The translations under genes were made by a program, and so were the position numbers. This document shows positions 56,492 through 64,000 of a stretch of 64,000 bases of DNA, piece by piece; the first letter of the stretch is position 1; each line of letters begins with the position of its first letter. The stretch spans positions 56,311 through 120,310 of the forward strand of contig JAJVIH010000001.1 in assembly GCA_022072125.1 (NCBI GenBank), given 5' to 3'. A model generated the notes under the pieces. The model worked only from the letters and a program-made list of their open reading frames with translations. It ran no database searches and was not told where the DNA came from. This DNA is from Myxococcota bacterium (GTDB lineage: Bacteria; Myxococcota; JAJVIH01).

Positions 56492-56959
56492 ATGCATCCT
56501 CATGGTTCCATTCGCTTTGCAGCGTGGCCGCCAAAGTACGGGGATTTTCAACAGCGGTCAAGGTGAAGCATGTCAATTGGGGACAGGAATTGGCGCCTTT
56601 CCGGCGGGCTCCTGCCGGGGGCTTTTTCCGCCAGTCAATCTTGGTGGTGGAGAGGCTTACCTCTTGCACTCCGGCTGGCGGGAGCGGACGGGGTTTGTCC
56701 GTCCGCGCGTCCGTATTGGATTCCGGCCTGGCCGGCCGGGCGCGGCAGGTAGGGGAGATTCAAAATTGGAATGGGGGGGATGGGGCTGGCGCAACACGCC
56801 GGAGGAAGGTTTACGGAATCAGGCGGGAGGCCAATGTGGCCCTGTCGGCGTCCCCCACCCCCCTAAACCGGGAAGCGGCGGGCGCCAAGACGGATTTCCA
56901 CTTGCCCGGAGAGAGTTTCCGTTGTAAATCCCCACGCTCAATAGAAAGGCCCGCACGCC

Positions 56960-57544
56960 ATGATCAAAAATGTGAACTCCGTGCTGCTGGTCACCGGCCT
57001 CGCCGCTGCTTTCGCGGCCTGCGGCGGTCCCCGGCAGGAAATCCGCAACGATTCCGGCCTCGTGGATGTGAGCGGACTGGAAACCAAACTCGCCGCCATG
57101 GGGCAACCGCAGGTATTCGACCTGAATGGCGATCTGCGTCCTGACGTGAAGGTTTATTACCGCACCGAACCAGCCCCCACCGCGCCGGGCGGGCAGATCA
57201 CCTATCCCTTCGTCAAGGAACTGGATCTGAACTTCGATGGCAAAACCGACTGCTGGAAGTTCTATATCAATGGCGTGCTGGAAAAAGAGTTATATGATCT
57301 GGATGGCGATCCGACCGCCATTGAGGTGCGCAACAGTTTTGTCATGAACCAGATATCCCAGAAGGAAATCTCCATTGACCGGGATGAGTTTCCGGAAATC
57401 GTCAAGCGTTACCAGAATGGGCAACTGGTGCTCATTCTGCGCGACACCAACAATGACAACGGGTATGATCGCCGGGAGACCTACGTGAATGGGCGTCAGG
57501 CCGGGGTGGAGATTGACCCCGAGCAGATCAAGGGATGGAAATGA
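56960..57544 (+). CDS. Lipoprotein, divergent relative of 55631-56491
   Basis: MIKNVNSVLLVTGLAAAFAACGG lipobox; DLNGDLRPDVKVYY, DLNFDGKTDCWKFY, DTNNDNGYDRRETY. Confidence 0.7.
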   Translation: MIKNVNSVLLVTGLAAAFAACGGPRQEIRNDSGLVDVSGLETKLAAMGQPQVFDLNGDLRPDVKVYYRTEPAPTAPGGQITYPFVKELDLNFDGKTDCWKFYINGVLEKELYDLDGDPTAIEVRNSFVMNQISQKEISIDRDEFPEIVKRYQNGQLVLILRDTNNDNGYDRRETYVNGRQAGVEIDPEQIKGWK

Positions 57545-58398
57545 GTGCGCAGGCGAGCCGCCGCATCTTCAAATACCACGGGCTGGGCAATGACTTCATT
57601 ATCCTCGATGTGAAGTCGGGCGAGGCTCCCATTGACGCGGCCACGGCCATTCGCTGGTGCGACCGTTTCAAGGGCGTGGGGGCGGATGGCGTGCTGAGCA
57701 TCCTCCCGGGAAGCAAGGCGCCTTTCCGGATGCATATTTTCAACAGCGACGGATCGGAAGCGGAAATGTGCGGCAACGGCATTCGCTGTGTCGCCAAATA
57801 CCTTTTTGACCGGGACCTCGCCCGCGGCGGGGCCGTGGACATTGAAACCGGCAACGGCGTGCTCAATTGCCAGGTCTTCAAAAACGCTTCCGGCGTGGTG
57901 GAGACCGTGCGGGTTCACATGGGCAGGCCGGTGCTGGATCGCGAACGCATTCCCATGCTGGGCGCCGGCGCGGACACCCGCGAAACCATCCGGCTGGGCG
58001 ATGAAACCCTGACCATCCGCGGCGTCAGCATGGGCAATCCGCACATGGTCATTTACGATCGGGCGACAGTGGAGCGCGCCCAGTCGGCGGGTCCGGCGCT
58101 GGAGCGGCATGAACTGTTTCCGCGCAAGACCAATGGGGAATTCGTGACCTTCCAAAGCCAGGGAAAGTTTGACCTGGTGGTGTTCGAGCGCGGATGCGGC
58201 ATCACCCAGGCTTGCGGCACCGGGGCCTGCGCGGCCACGGTCGCTTCCGTGATTGACGGCAAGGTCCCCTCCGGCCGGGAGATCAAGGTCAATCTGCCGG
58301 GCGGAAGCCTGTTCATCGAAGTGGTCCGGGATTTGTCCGCCGTGTATATGCGCGGCCCCGCGGAAGCGGTTTTCGAGGGCCGGGTGCTGCTCGCTTGA
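57541..58398 (+). CDS. dapF: Diaminopimelate epimerase
   Basis: FKYHGLGNDFIILD; FNSDGSEAEMCGNGIRCVAKYL; VVFERGCGITQACGTGACAATVAS; ATGA overlap with upstream lipoprotein gene. Confidence 0.95.
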   Translation: MSAQASRRIFKYHGLGNDFIILDVKSGEAPIDAATAIRWCDRFKGVGADGVLSILPGSKAPFRMHIFNSDGSEAEMCGNGIRCVAKYLFDRDLARGGAVDIETGNGVLNCQVFKNASGVVETVRVHMGRPVLDRERIPMLGAGADTRETIRLGDETLTIRGVSMGNPHMVIYDRATVERAQSAGPALERHELFPRKTNGEFVTFQSQGKFDLVVFERGCGITQACGTGACAATVASVIDGKVPSGREIKVNLPGGSLFIEVVRDLSAVYMRGPAEAVFEGRVLLA

Positions 58399-58427
58399 TC
58401 CCTCTTCCGGCGTCAGATGCAGGAAAC

Positions 58428-58456
58428 GGGCGGCCAGTTGGCCGCCCTTCCTTTTC
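58428..58456 (+). terminator. Rho-independent terminator of dapF: GGGCGGCC-AGTT-GGCCGCCC-TTCCTTTTC
   Basis: Perfect 8-bp GC stem, 4-nt loop, T-rich tail, 30 nt after the dapF stop. Confidence 0.75.
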
Positions 58457-58463
58457 ATTCGCG

Positions 58464-60143
58464 GTGTTTCACGCGGGGCGTTTCCTCGCTTGTTTCGCAA
58501 CGGCGGCATTGCTGTTCGCCCTGATTGGCGGCGTATGGGCGGATGACGGCGCCGCGGGCGCGGCGGAAGAAGCGCTGAAGCAAATGTACGCCACCAACAT
58601 GCGGATTGATCCCGGCAGCCCTCCCGTTGTTTCGATAGGTCTGATGGATGGCCAGGGGCGCGTGGATATTTCCGCCACCGCGGCTCTGGTGGTCACCGTT
58701 TACAATGACGGAGAAACCCGGATGACCTCGGTGAAGGATTCCCAGTGGCGGGTGCAACTGGAGGTCGGGAAACCGGCGAAGGTCCGGCATTCTCCGGTTC
58801 TGGAGGATATCTCCATCACCGAGCGAAGCGTGATCGAAGGGCAGCGCGAATATTGGACCTCGCGGGGATTCCGTGTCCGGGAAAGCATCCTGGGCATGAT
58901 CTTTGGCATCTCCGGCCGGGTGATGGATAACCGCCGGGTTCTGTTGCTCGCCGACAGCGAGGATGGTTCGAAGGAATCCGCCCAGGTGCTGGCGGATGAC
59001 CTGTTCCGGCGTTTCGCCAAACGCGCGGCCATCCACGAGGAACTGGAGCGTTTGCCGGGGGCCGCCATGCGGGTTTCCCGGCTGGACGGCTCCCTGGAAG
59101 AGCGGGGCCGTCATCTGGTGTCGTTCCGCGCGGGGCCTGGCGCGGCCATCACGGTGAAAGAGGTCGAATATGGCCGCGGGTACAAGTGGCATTCGCGGCA
59201 GACACGGCGTTTCCATGGGGAAATCGTGGTGGTGGTTGATCCGGATGGCACCCTGGCGGTGGTGAACCGGGCGCCGCTGGAGCAGGTTCTGTACGGCCTT
59301 GTGCCATCGGAGATTCAGTCCTCCGCCCATCCCGGGGCGCTGAAGGCCCAGGCGGTGACGGCCCGCGGAGAAGTGCTCGCCAAGATTGGCAACCGGCATC
59401 TGGCGCATCCATGGCATTTGTGCTCGGAACAGCATTGCCAAGTGTACTCTGGCGCGGGCCATGAACATCCCCGGACCAATGCCGCCGTGGACGCCACCCG
59501 CGGCGAGGTCATGTTCCGGGACAACCGGGTGGCGGACGCCTTCTATTCCTCCACCTGCGGCGGGCATACCGAACACAATGACATTGTCTGGGCCCAGCAA
59601 CCGGACGGGGCCACGCGGGGCAAGCCCGATCTGGTGGCGGACGGCTCCCGCTTCGACATCGTGCATGACGGCAATGTCCGGGCGTTCATCGAGGAAGCGC
59701 CGCAATCCTGGTGTTCGGTTTCCTCGCTGGCGCCCAAGGGGCGGTTCCGCTGGTCGGTGAGTTTTCCGGCGGCGGATGTGAACGCCATGGTTCAGGCGGT
59801 CTATCCGGAAGCGGGTTCCGTGAACGATATCCAGATTCTGGGGCGGGGGGTTTCTGGCCGGGTGACGGGAGTCCGTTTGACTGGAGAACACAAAACCGTG
59901 GATGTGCAATACGAATTGCCGGTGCGGCGGTTGTTCAACAACCTCAATTCCGGTCTGTTTGTCGTGGATATTGTCCGCGACGCCAACGGCAAACCCGTCC
60001 GCTTCGATTTTCGCGGCGCGGGATGGGGGCATGGCGTGGGCATGTGCCAGATGGGCGCGGTAGGCCGGGCGGAACGCGGTCAGGATTACAAAACCATCCT
60101 CCAGCACTATTATAGCGGGGTTCAGGTATTGAAAATCTACTGA
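58464..60143 (+). CDS. SpoIID/LytB-domain protein
   Basis: LVPSEIQSSAHPGALKAQAVTARGEVLAKIG; FYSSTCGGHTEHND; GAGWGHGVGMCQMGAVGRAERGQDYKTILQHYYSGVQV. GTG 58464 start gives a clean signal peptide. Confidence 0.88.
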   Translation: MFHAGRFLACFATAALLFALIGGVWADDGAAGAAEEALKQMYATNMRIDPGSPPVVSIGLMDGQGRVDISATAALVVTVYNDGETRMTSVKDSQWRVQLEVGKPAKVRHSPVLEDISITERSVIEGQREYWTSRGFRVRESILGMIFGISGRVMDNRRVLLLADSEDGSKESAQVLADDLFRRFAKRAAIHEELERLPGAAMRVSRLDGSLEERGRHLVSFRAGPGAAITVKEVEYGRGYKWHSRQTRRFHGEIVVVVDPDGTLAVVNRAPLEQVLYGLVPSEIQSSAHPGALKAQAVTARGEVLAKIGNRHLAHPWHLCSEQHCQVYSGAGHEHPRTNAAVDATRGEVMFRDNRVADAFYSSTCGGHTEHNDIVWAQQPDGATRGKPDLVADGSRFDIVHDGNVRAFIEEAPQSWCSVSSLAPKGRFRWSVSFPAADVNAMVQAVYPEAGSVNDIQILGRGVSGRVTGVRLTGEHKTVDVQYELPVRRLFNNLNSGLFVVDIVRDANGKPVRFDFRGAGWGHGVGMCQMGAVGRAERGQDYKTILQHYYSGVQVLKIY

Positions 60144-60337
60144 CGCCCAGCGGGTTTTTCTTGAGTGAAACGGATGAAGCGGTCCTTTCCATGGCGTGAT
60201 GATGAGCCGGAAGGCAGGAAAGGGGGCATCTCGCGTCCCGCCCGCTCCAGTGGCGTGAAAGCCAGGCTGGATGTGGAGACACCGCGCGCCGGTTGTTCAT
60301 CCCGTCCTGCCGCGCCCACCGGAATCCGCATGAAGCC

Positions 60338-60937
60338 ATGGTGAGCAATTTGCGTTTACAGGAGTTGTTTCCAGTTTCCCGTTTCATGGGGCGGACGCCG
60401 CCGCGGGCGGCGCGTATTGGATTCGCGCTATGCGCCGGGATTCTGTGGCTGGTGATGATCTCCTCGGCCAACAACTGGGTTTTTCTGCTGGACCACGCCA
60501 ACCTCGCCTTCCATGAGGCGGGCCATGTGTTTTACGGCATGCTGGGTACAACCATAGGCATGTATGGCGGAACCTTCGGTCAGTTGAGCTTTCCGATGGT
60601 GCTGATCATCCGGGGCTGGATACGCCGTCATCCCCTCGAAACCGCTTTTGGGATTGTATGGTTCGGACAGAACCTGGTGAATATCGCCCACTACGCCGCC
60701 GACGCCCGGTCGCAATCCCTTCCGCTGGTGGGCGGTGGTATCCATGACTGGGGCTGGATTCTGCCGCGCTGGGGATTGCTGCACCGGGATCAGCAGGTGG
60801 CGGGCGTCTTCCGTTTTCTTGGTTGGTTGACAATGTTCCAGGGCGTCTTGTGGTACTGCTTTTCCGCGGGCAGGCCGCCATCTGGAGATACGCCGGAACA
60901 GGTTTCCGCGGCCAAAACCGGTTTCCATTCAAAATAA
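60338..60937 (+). CDS. Membrane protein with HEAGH (HExxH) motif, putative membrane metalloprotease-like
   Basis: DHANLAFHEAGHVFYGMLGTTIGMYGGTFGQLSFPMVLIIRGW; several TM segments. Confidence 0.6.
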   Translation: MVSNLRLQELFPVSRFMGRTPPRAARIGFALCAGILWLVMISSANNWVFLLDHANLAFHEAGHVFYGMLGTTIGMYGGTFGQLSFPMVLIIRGWIRRHPLETAFGIVWFGQNLVNIAHYAADARSQSLPLVGGGIHDWGWILPRWGLLHRDQQVAGVFRFLGWLTMFQGVLWYCFSAGRPPSGDTPEQVSAAKTGFHSK

Positions 60938-60950
60938 TGATATTTTCCAT

Positions 60951-60979
60951 TTGCCGAAGCCGGGCGCAGACTCTATCAT
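60951..60979 (+). promoter_or_regulatory. Putative sigma70 promoter of Cys-rich lipoprotein gene
   Basis: TTGCCG - 17 nt - TATCAT, 35 nt upstream of ATG 61015. Confidence 0.55.
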
Positions 60980-61014
60980 GCATGGTTTAACAGGGTGCAG
61001 GAGAGACGGAACTG

Positions 61015-62970
61015 ATGCGCGGATCCATTTCCACCGGAATCATTTTTGCCTTGTGTTGCGGGCTATGGATGCTGGCCTCTGGTTGTGGTTCCAACACCAT
61101 CGCGCCGGATGGCGTTCCAACAGATACCCCCGCCACGGCCACGGACGGTTCTGAACCGGGTGATGGTTCAGCCACGGAAACCGATGGAGCCATTCCCGGC
61201 GACGCCGGAACCGATGCTTCCACGGACGGCGCCGTCAGCCCGGACGCCAGCGGGCCGGATGCGGAATCCGACTCCGGAATCGGCGACACCGGCGAGGAAG
61301 ACACGGGCGATGGCGGGGACGCCGATCCAGGCGATGTCTCGACCAAATGCTCCACCGACAGCGACTGCAACGGCCGGAAATGCGATGTGTCCACGGGGCT
61401 GTGCGCAGGCTGCCTCGCCAAGTCGGATTGCGCCGACAACGAGGAATGCAAGGCGGGGGAATGCGTGAAGGAGCAGTCCGAGCCGTGCAAGGCCGATCGC
61501 GACTGCACCGACGGCAAATTCTGCGACGCCACGCAGAATAACTGCGTCCGCTGCCTGCAAAATTCCCAATGTCCTCCCGGTCAGCAATGCGTGCTTGGAT
61601 CATGCGAGGCGCCGCCGCCGCAATCCTGCCAGCTCAATAGCGATTGCGACCTCGGGCAGGTCTGCGAAGCCGGCAAATGCCAGGTGGGATGCCGCACCGA
61701 CCGCGACTGCGCATCCGGCGAAAAATGCGCGCGTGGAACATCCGCCATTGGGCAATGCGTGCAGTGCGTCGCCGATGCGGATTGCCCCGCTGGTTCCGTA
61801 TGCAAGCAGGGAAGCTGCGCTACAAGCTGCGTCACCAGCGGCTGCGCCCAGGGGGTTTGCGACAAAGGCAGCGGCAAATGCGTGGGCTGTCTCACCAAGG
61901 CGGACTGCGGCAAAGGCAAGCGCTGCGTGACCAACGCCTGCGTGCCCGGCTGCGAAGGCGATAGCGACTGTGATCCGGGCGTCAAATGCGTCAAGAACCA
62001 GTGCGGCGGAGCCTGCGTGGCGGATGCGGACTGCGGCTCCGGGCGCAAGTGCAACAACGGCTCCTGCTATGACGCCTGCGGAAGCGCCAATATCTGTCCG
62101 CTCAACCTGGTCTGCGACACCGGCAAGGGTATTTGCGTGGATTGCGCCACAGGGGCTGGAGGCATTGTGGTGGGTTGTCAGTTCGGCGAGCGTTGCGATC
62201 CCGCCACCAACAAATGCACGTCGTGTTCGAAGGATGGCGATTGCTCCTCGGGGGTTTGCGAGGGTGGAAAATGCCTGCAGTGCCGTGACAACAGCAAATG
62301 CTCCGGCAGCACCCCCGTCTGCGACGCCGCCGCGTTCCGTTGCGTCGAATGCCTGAGCGATTCCCAGTGCGCCGGCAAGGGCGTCTGCCTCGACAAGGTG
62401 TGCGTGCAGTGCCGCGACGACAAGGATTGTCCAGCCAGCACGCCGGCCTGCCGCGTGCTCGGCAACGATCGCAAATGCGTGCAGTGCGTCGAGGACAAGC
62501 ATTGCCCCAACGGCGGAACCTGCAACAAGCTGAACAATACCTGCACCGCCCCGGCGGCGGCGAAGAACTGCTCGCCCTGCAATTCCGACGCCGAGTGTGG
62601 AAGCGGCGGCAAATGCCTGTCGCGCACCATCAGCAACTCCGTGGACAAGGGCTGCGCGCTGCCCTGTTCCAATGGACGTTGCGGCGGCGGACTAACCTGC
62701 CAGAACAACCTGTGCGTGCCAGGTTATCCCAACCGGCACGCCACCTGCGCGGGCATCCGCGACGCCCAGACCGGCCGCGCCTGCACGCCGGGCAATACCC
62801 CGGCCACGGAAAACGGCTGCGGTCTCGCCAATGAAATTGACGACAGCGATTGCCTCTCCAACCAGGGCGGCGGAGGCGTTTGCGCCATCCTGTGCGAGCG
62901 TTCGACCTCGCCCTGCCCGGAAGGCACGCGCCAGCGCTGGAGCGGAACCACCTGCCGCTGCACCAAATGA
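61015..62970 (+). CDS. Very large Cys-rich lipoprotein, paralogue-like to 46840-48816
   Basis: Lipobox WMLASGCGSN; Asp/Ser/Thr linker; repeated CxxDxDC..G..C..G.C units such as CVADADCPAGSVCKQGSC. Confidence 0.8.
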   Translation: MRGSISTGIIFALCCGLWMLASGCGSNTIAPDGVPTDTPATATDGSEPGDGSATETDGAIPGDAGTDASTDGAVSPDASGPDAESDSGIGDTGEEDTGDGGDADPGDVSTKCSTDSDCNGRKCDVSTGLCAGCLAKSDCADNEECKAGECVKEQSEPCKADRDCTDGKFCDATQNNCVRCLQNSQCPPGQQCVLGSCEAPPPQSCQLNSDCDLGQVCEAGKCQVGCRTDRDCASGEKCARGTSAIGQCVQCVADADCPAGSVCKQGSCATSCVTSGCAQGVCDKGSGKCVGCLTKADCGKGKRCVTNACVPGCEGDSDCDPGVKCVKNQCGGACVADADCGSGRKCNNGSCYDACGSANICPLNLVCDTGKGICVDCATGAGGIVVGCQFGERCDPATNKCTSCSKDGDCSSGVCEGGKCLQCRDNSKCSGSTPVCDAAAFRCVECLSDSQCAGKGVCLDKVCVQCRDDKDCPASTPACRVLGNDRKCVQCVEDKHCPNGGTCNKLNNTCTAPAAAKNCSPCNSDAECGSGGKCLSRTISNSVDKGCALPCSNGRCGGGLTCQNNLCVPGYPNRHATCAGIRDAQTGRACTPGNTPATENGCGLANEIDDSDCLSNQGGGGVCAILCERSTSPCPEGTRQRWSGTTCRCTK

Positions 62971-64000
62971 ACGGCCGCGCCCGAGCGGGATCGTCCCGCG
63001 CCGCATGGGCGCTGCTGGTTCCGGAACGGGATGGCCGCAAACCACGGCCATCCCCTTCTTTTTTCTGGCATTGGCAGGATGGCCAGGTCCGGCGTCTCTC
63101 CATCGAGCAGGACAGGAAAACGATCGAGTTTCTGACCGGCGGCGGCCAGCCGGTGGCGGCGCCGGATATCAAGCCGCTGGCCAAACAACTGCGATCCGCG
63201 GGGATTTTCATCCAGCGCACGGTGGATCTGTCGCTGATGGGCATGCTGCTGTCCAACGGGCGCGGTCCGCCGCCGGATTTGGGCGCCCAGCCGCCCCCCG
63301 GCGATGAAACGGCCTGGGCGGACTGGCTGAATCGCCTGGCCCAGCGCTTTCAGGACTGGACCCGCCGCCTCAAGGAAGAGGACATGGCCTTGGTCGCCCG
63401 CATCGAAGGGCAGGCCGCGCCCGCCCTGGCGGACATGGAATACAACGGCATGGCGCTGGATGCGGCGCGCTGGCGCTTGTTGCTGGAACAGGAAACGAAA
63501 GAACGCGAACGCTGGCGCTCCGAACTGGATCGCCTGTGTCCGGCGGAGCAGGGGGCCGATCTCTTCGGCGCCGTCAGCCCCGATTACGATTCAGACCAGG
63601 TGGTGCGGGGGCTGCTGGAAAAGCAGGGCGTTCATGTCCACTCGCTGCGGCGCTGGGAACTGGACGAAATTGATCACCCGCTCGCCCAGGCGCTGGCCCA
63701 TTATCGCCGCCACAGCCGCATTCTGATTTCCTATGGAGAGGGGTTTCTCGCCCACATCGAACCGGCGACCGGGCGCATCCACCCCACCTTTGTCTCCATT
63801 GGCGCGCAGACCGGGCGCATGGCCTGCGTGGAGCCCAACCTGCAAAGCATGATCAAGGACGGTGGTTACCGTTCATGTTTCCGTGCGCCGCCGGGCAGGA
63901 AGATCATCACCGCCGACTACAACGCCTGTGAATTGCGCATTCTGGCGGAGGCCTCCGGCGACGAGGGATTCATCGAGGTATTCCGGCGCGGCGATGACCT
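62967..64000 (+). CDS. Family-A DNA polymerase (PolA-like), 3' truncated by window edge
   Basis: Hand-translated from ATG 62967 (ATGA overlap with upstream stop); open to the window end. ALADMEYNGMALDAARW, GRIHPTFVSIGAQTGRMACVEPNLQSM, KIITADYNACELRILAEASGDEGFIEVFRRGDDL match PolA polymerase motifs. Confidence 0.88.
   Translation, partial: MNGRARAGSSRAAWALLVPERDGRKPRPSPSFFWHWQDGQVRRLSIEQDRKTIEFLTGGGQPVAAPDIKPLAKQLRSAGIFIQRTVDLSLMGMLLSNGRGPPPDLGAQPPPGDETAWADWLNRLAQRFQDWTRRLKEEDMALVARIEGQAAPALADMEYNGMALDAARWRLLLEQETKERERWRSELDRLCPAEQGADLFGAVSPDYDSDQVVRGLLEKQGVHVHSLRRWELDEIDHPLAQALAHYRRHSRILISYGEGFLAHIEPATGRIHPTFVSIGAQTGRMACVEPNLQSMIKDGGYRSCFRAPPGRKIITADYNACELRILAEASGDEGFIEVFRRGDD

Noticed and set aside
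58455-60107. 550-aa minus ORF opposite SpoIID gene
   Set aside because: Antisense of a clear SpoIID/LytB protein.

Overview
This is a 64 kb, high-GC bacterial chromosomal window. Its style (many lipoproteins with Asp/Ser/Thr/Gly linkers, secreted Cys-rich proteins, PEGA-type Ser/Thr kinase, FHA-sigma54 activators) suggests an uncultured Myxococcota/deltaproteobacterium-like organism; that is an inference. I saw no CRISPR array, IS element, tRNA or intact prophage. Most genes are recognisable housekeeping or envelope genes: dusB, cysS, hflKC, tlyA, yajQ, dapF, a SulP transporter, two POT-type transporters and an acyl-CoA carboxyltransferase. There is also a class-A RNase P RNA with a plausible sigma70 promoter. 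Two genes run off the window and are missing from the ORF track: an M23 peptidase with a 69-nt (23-aa) tandem Cys-rich repeat (left edge, minus) and a family-A DNA polymerase (right edge, plus). The most interesting region is a translationally coupled minus-strand run of 11 genes (~34.1 to 22.4 kb). It encodes a HAD-like protein with a lost nucleophile, fatty-acyl reductase, SDR, pyruvyltransferase-like protein, two acyl-CoA/AMP ligases, crotonase, ACP, DAG-kinase-like protein, PlsC-like acyltransferase and TetR. It is preceded by a perfect 20-bp palindrome lying between good -35/-10 elements. This looks like a self-regulated, uncharacterised lipid-biosynthesis system. Other points of interest are an orphan tail-fibre-like C-terminal fragment next to hflC, several large Cys-rich lipoproteins, a divergent pair of DxNxDG-repeat lipoproteins, and a very GC-rich hairpin spacer upstream of rnpB. 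All calls come from reading the sequence; no database search was possible.
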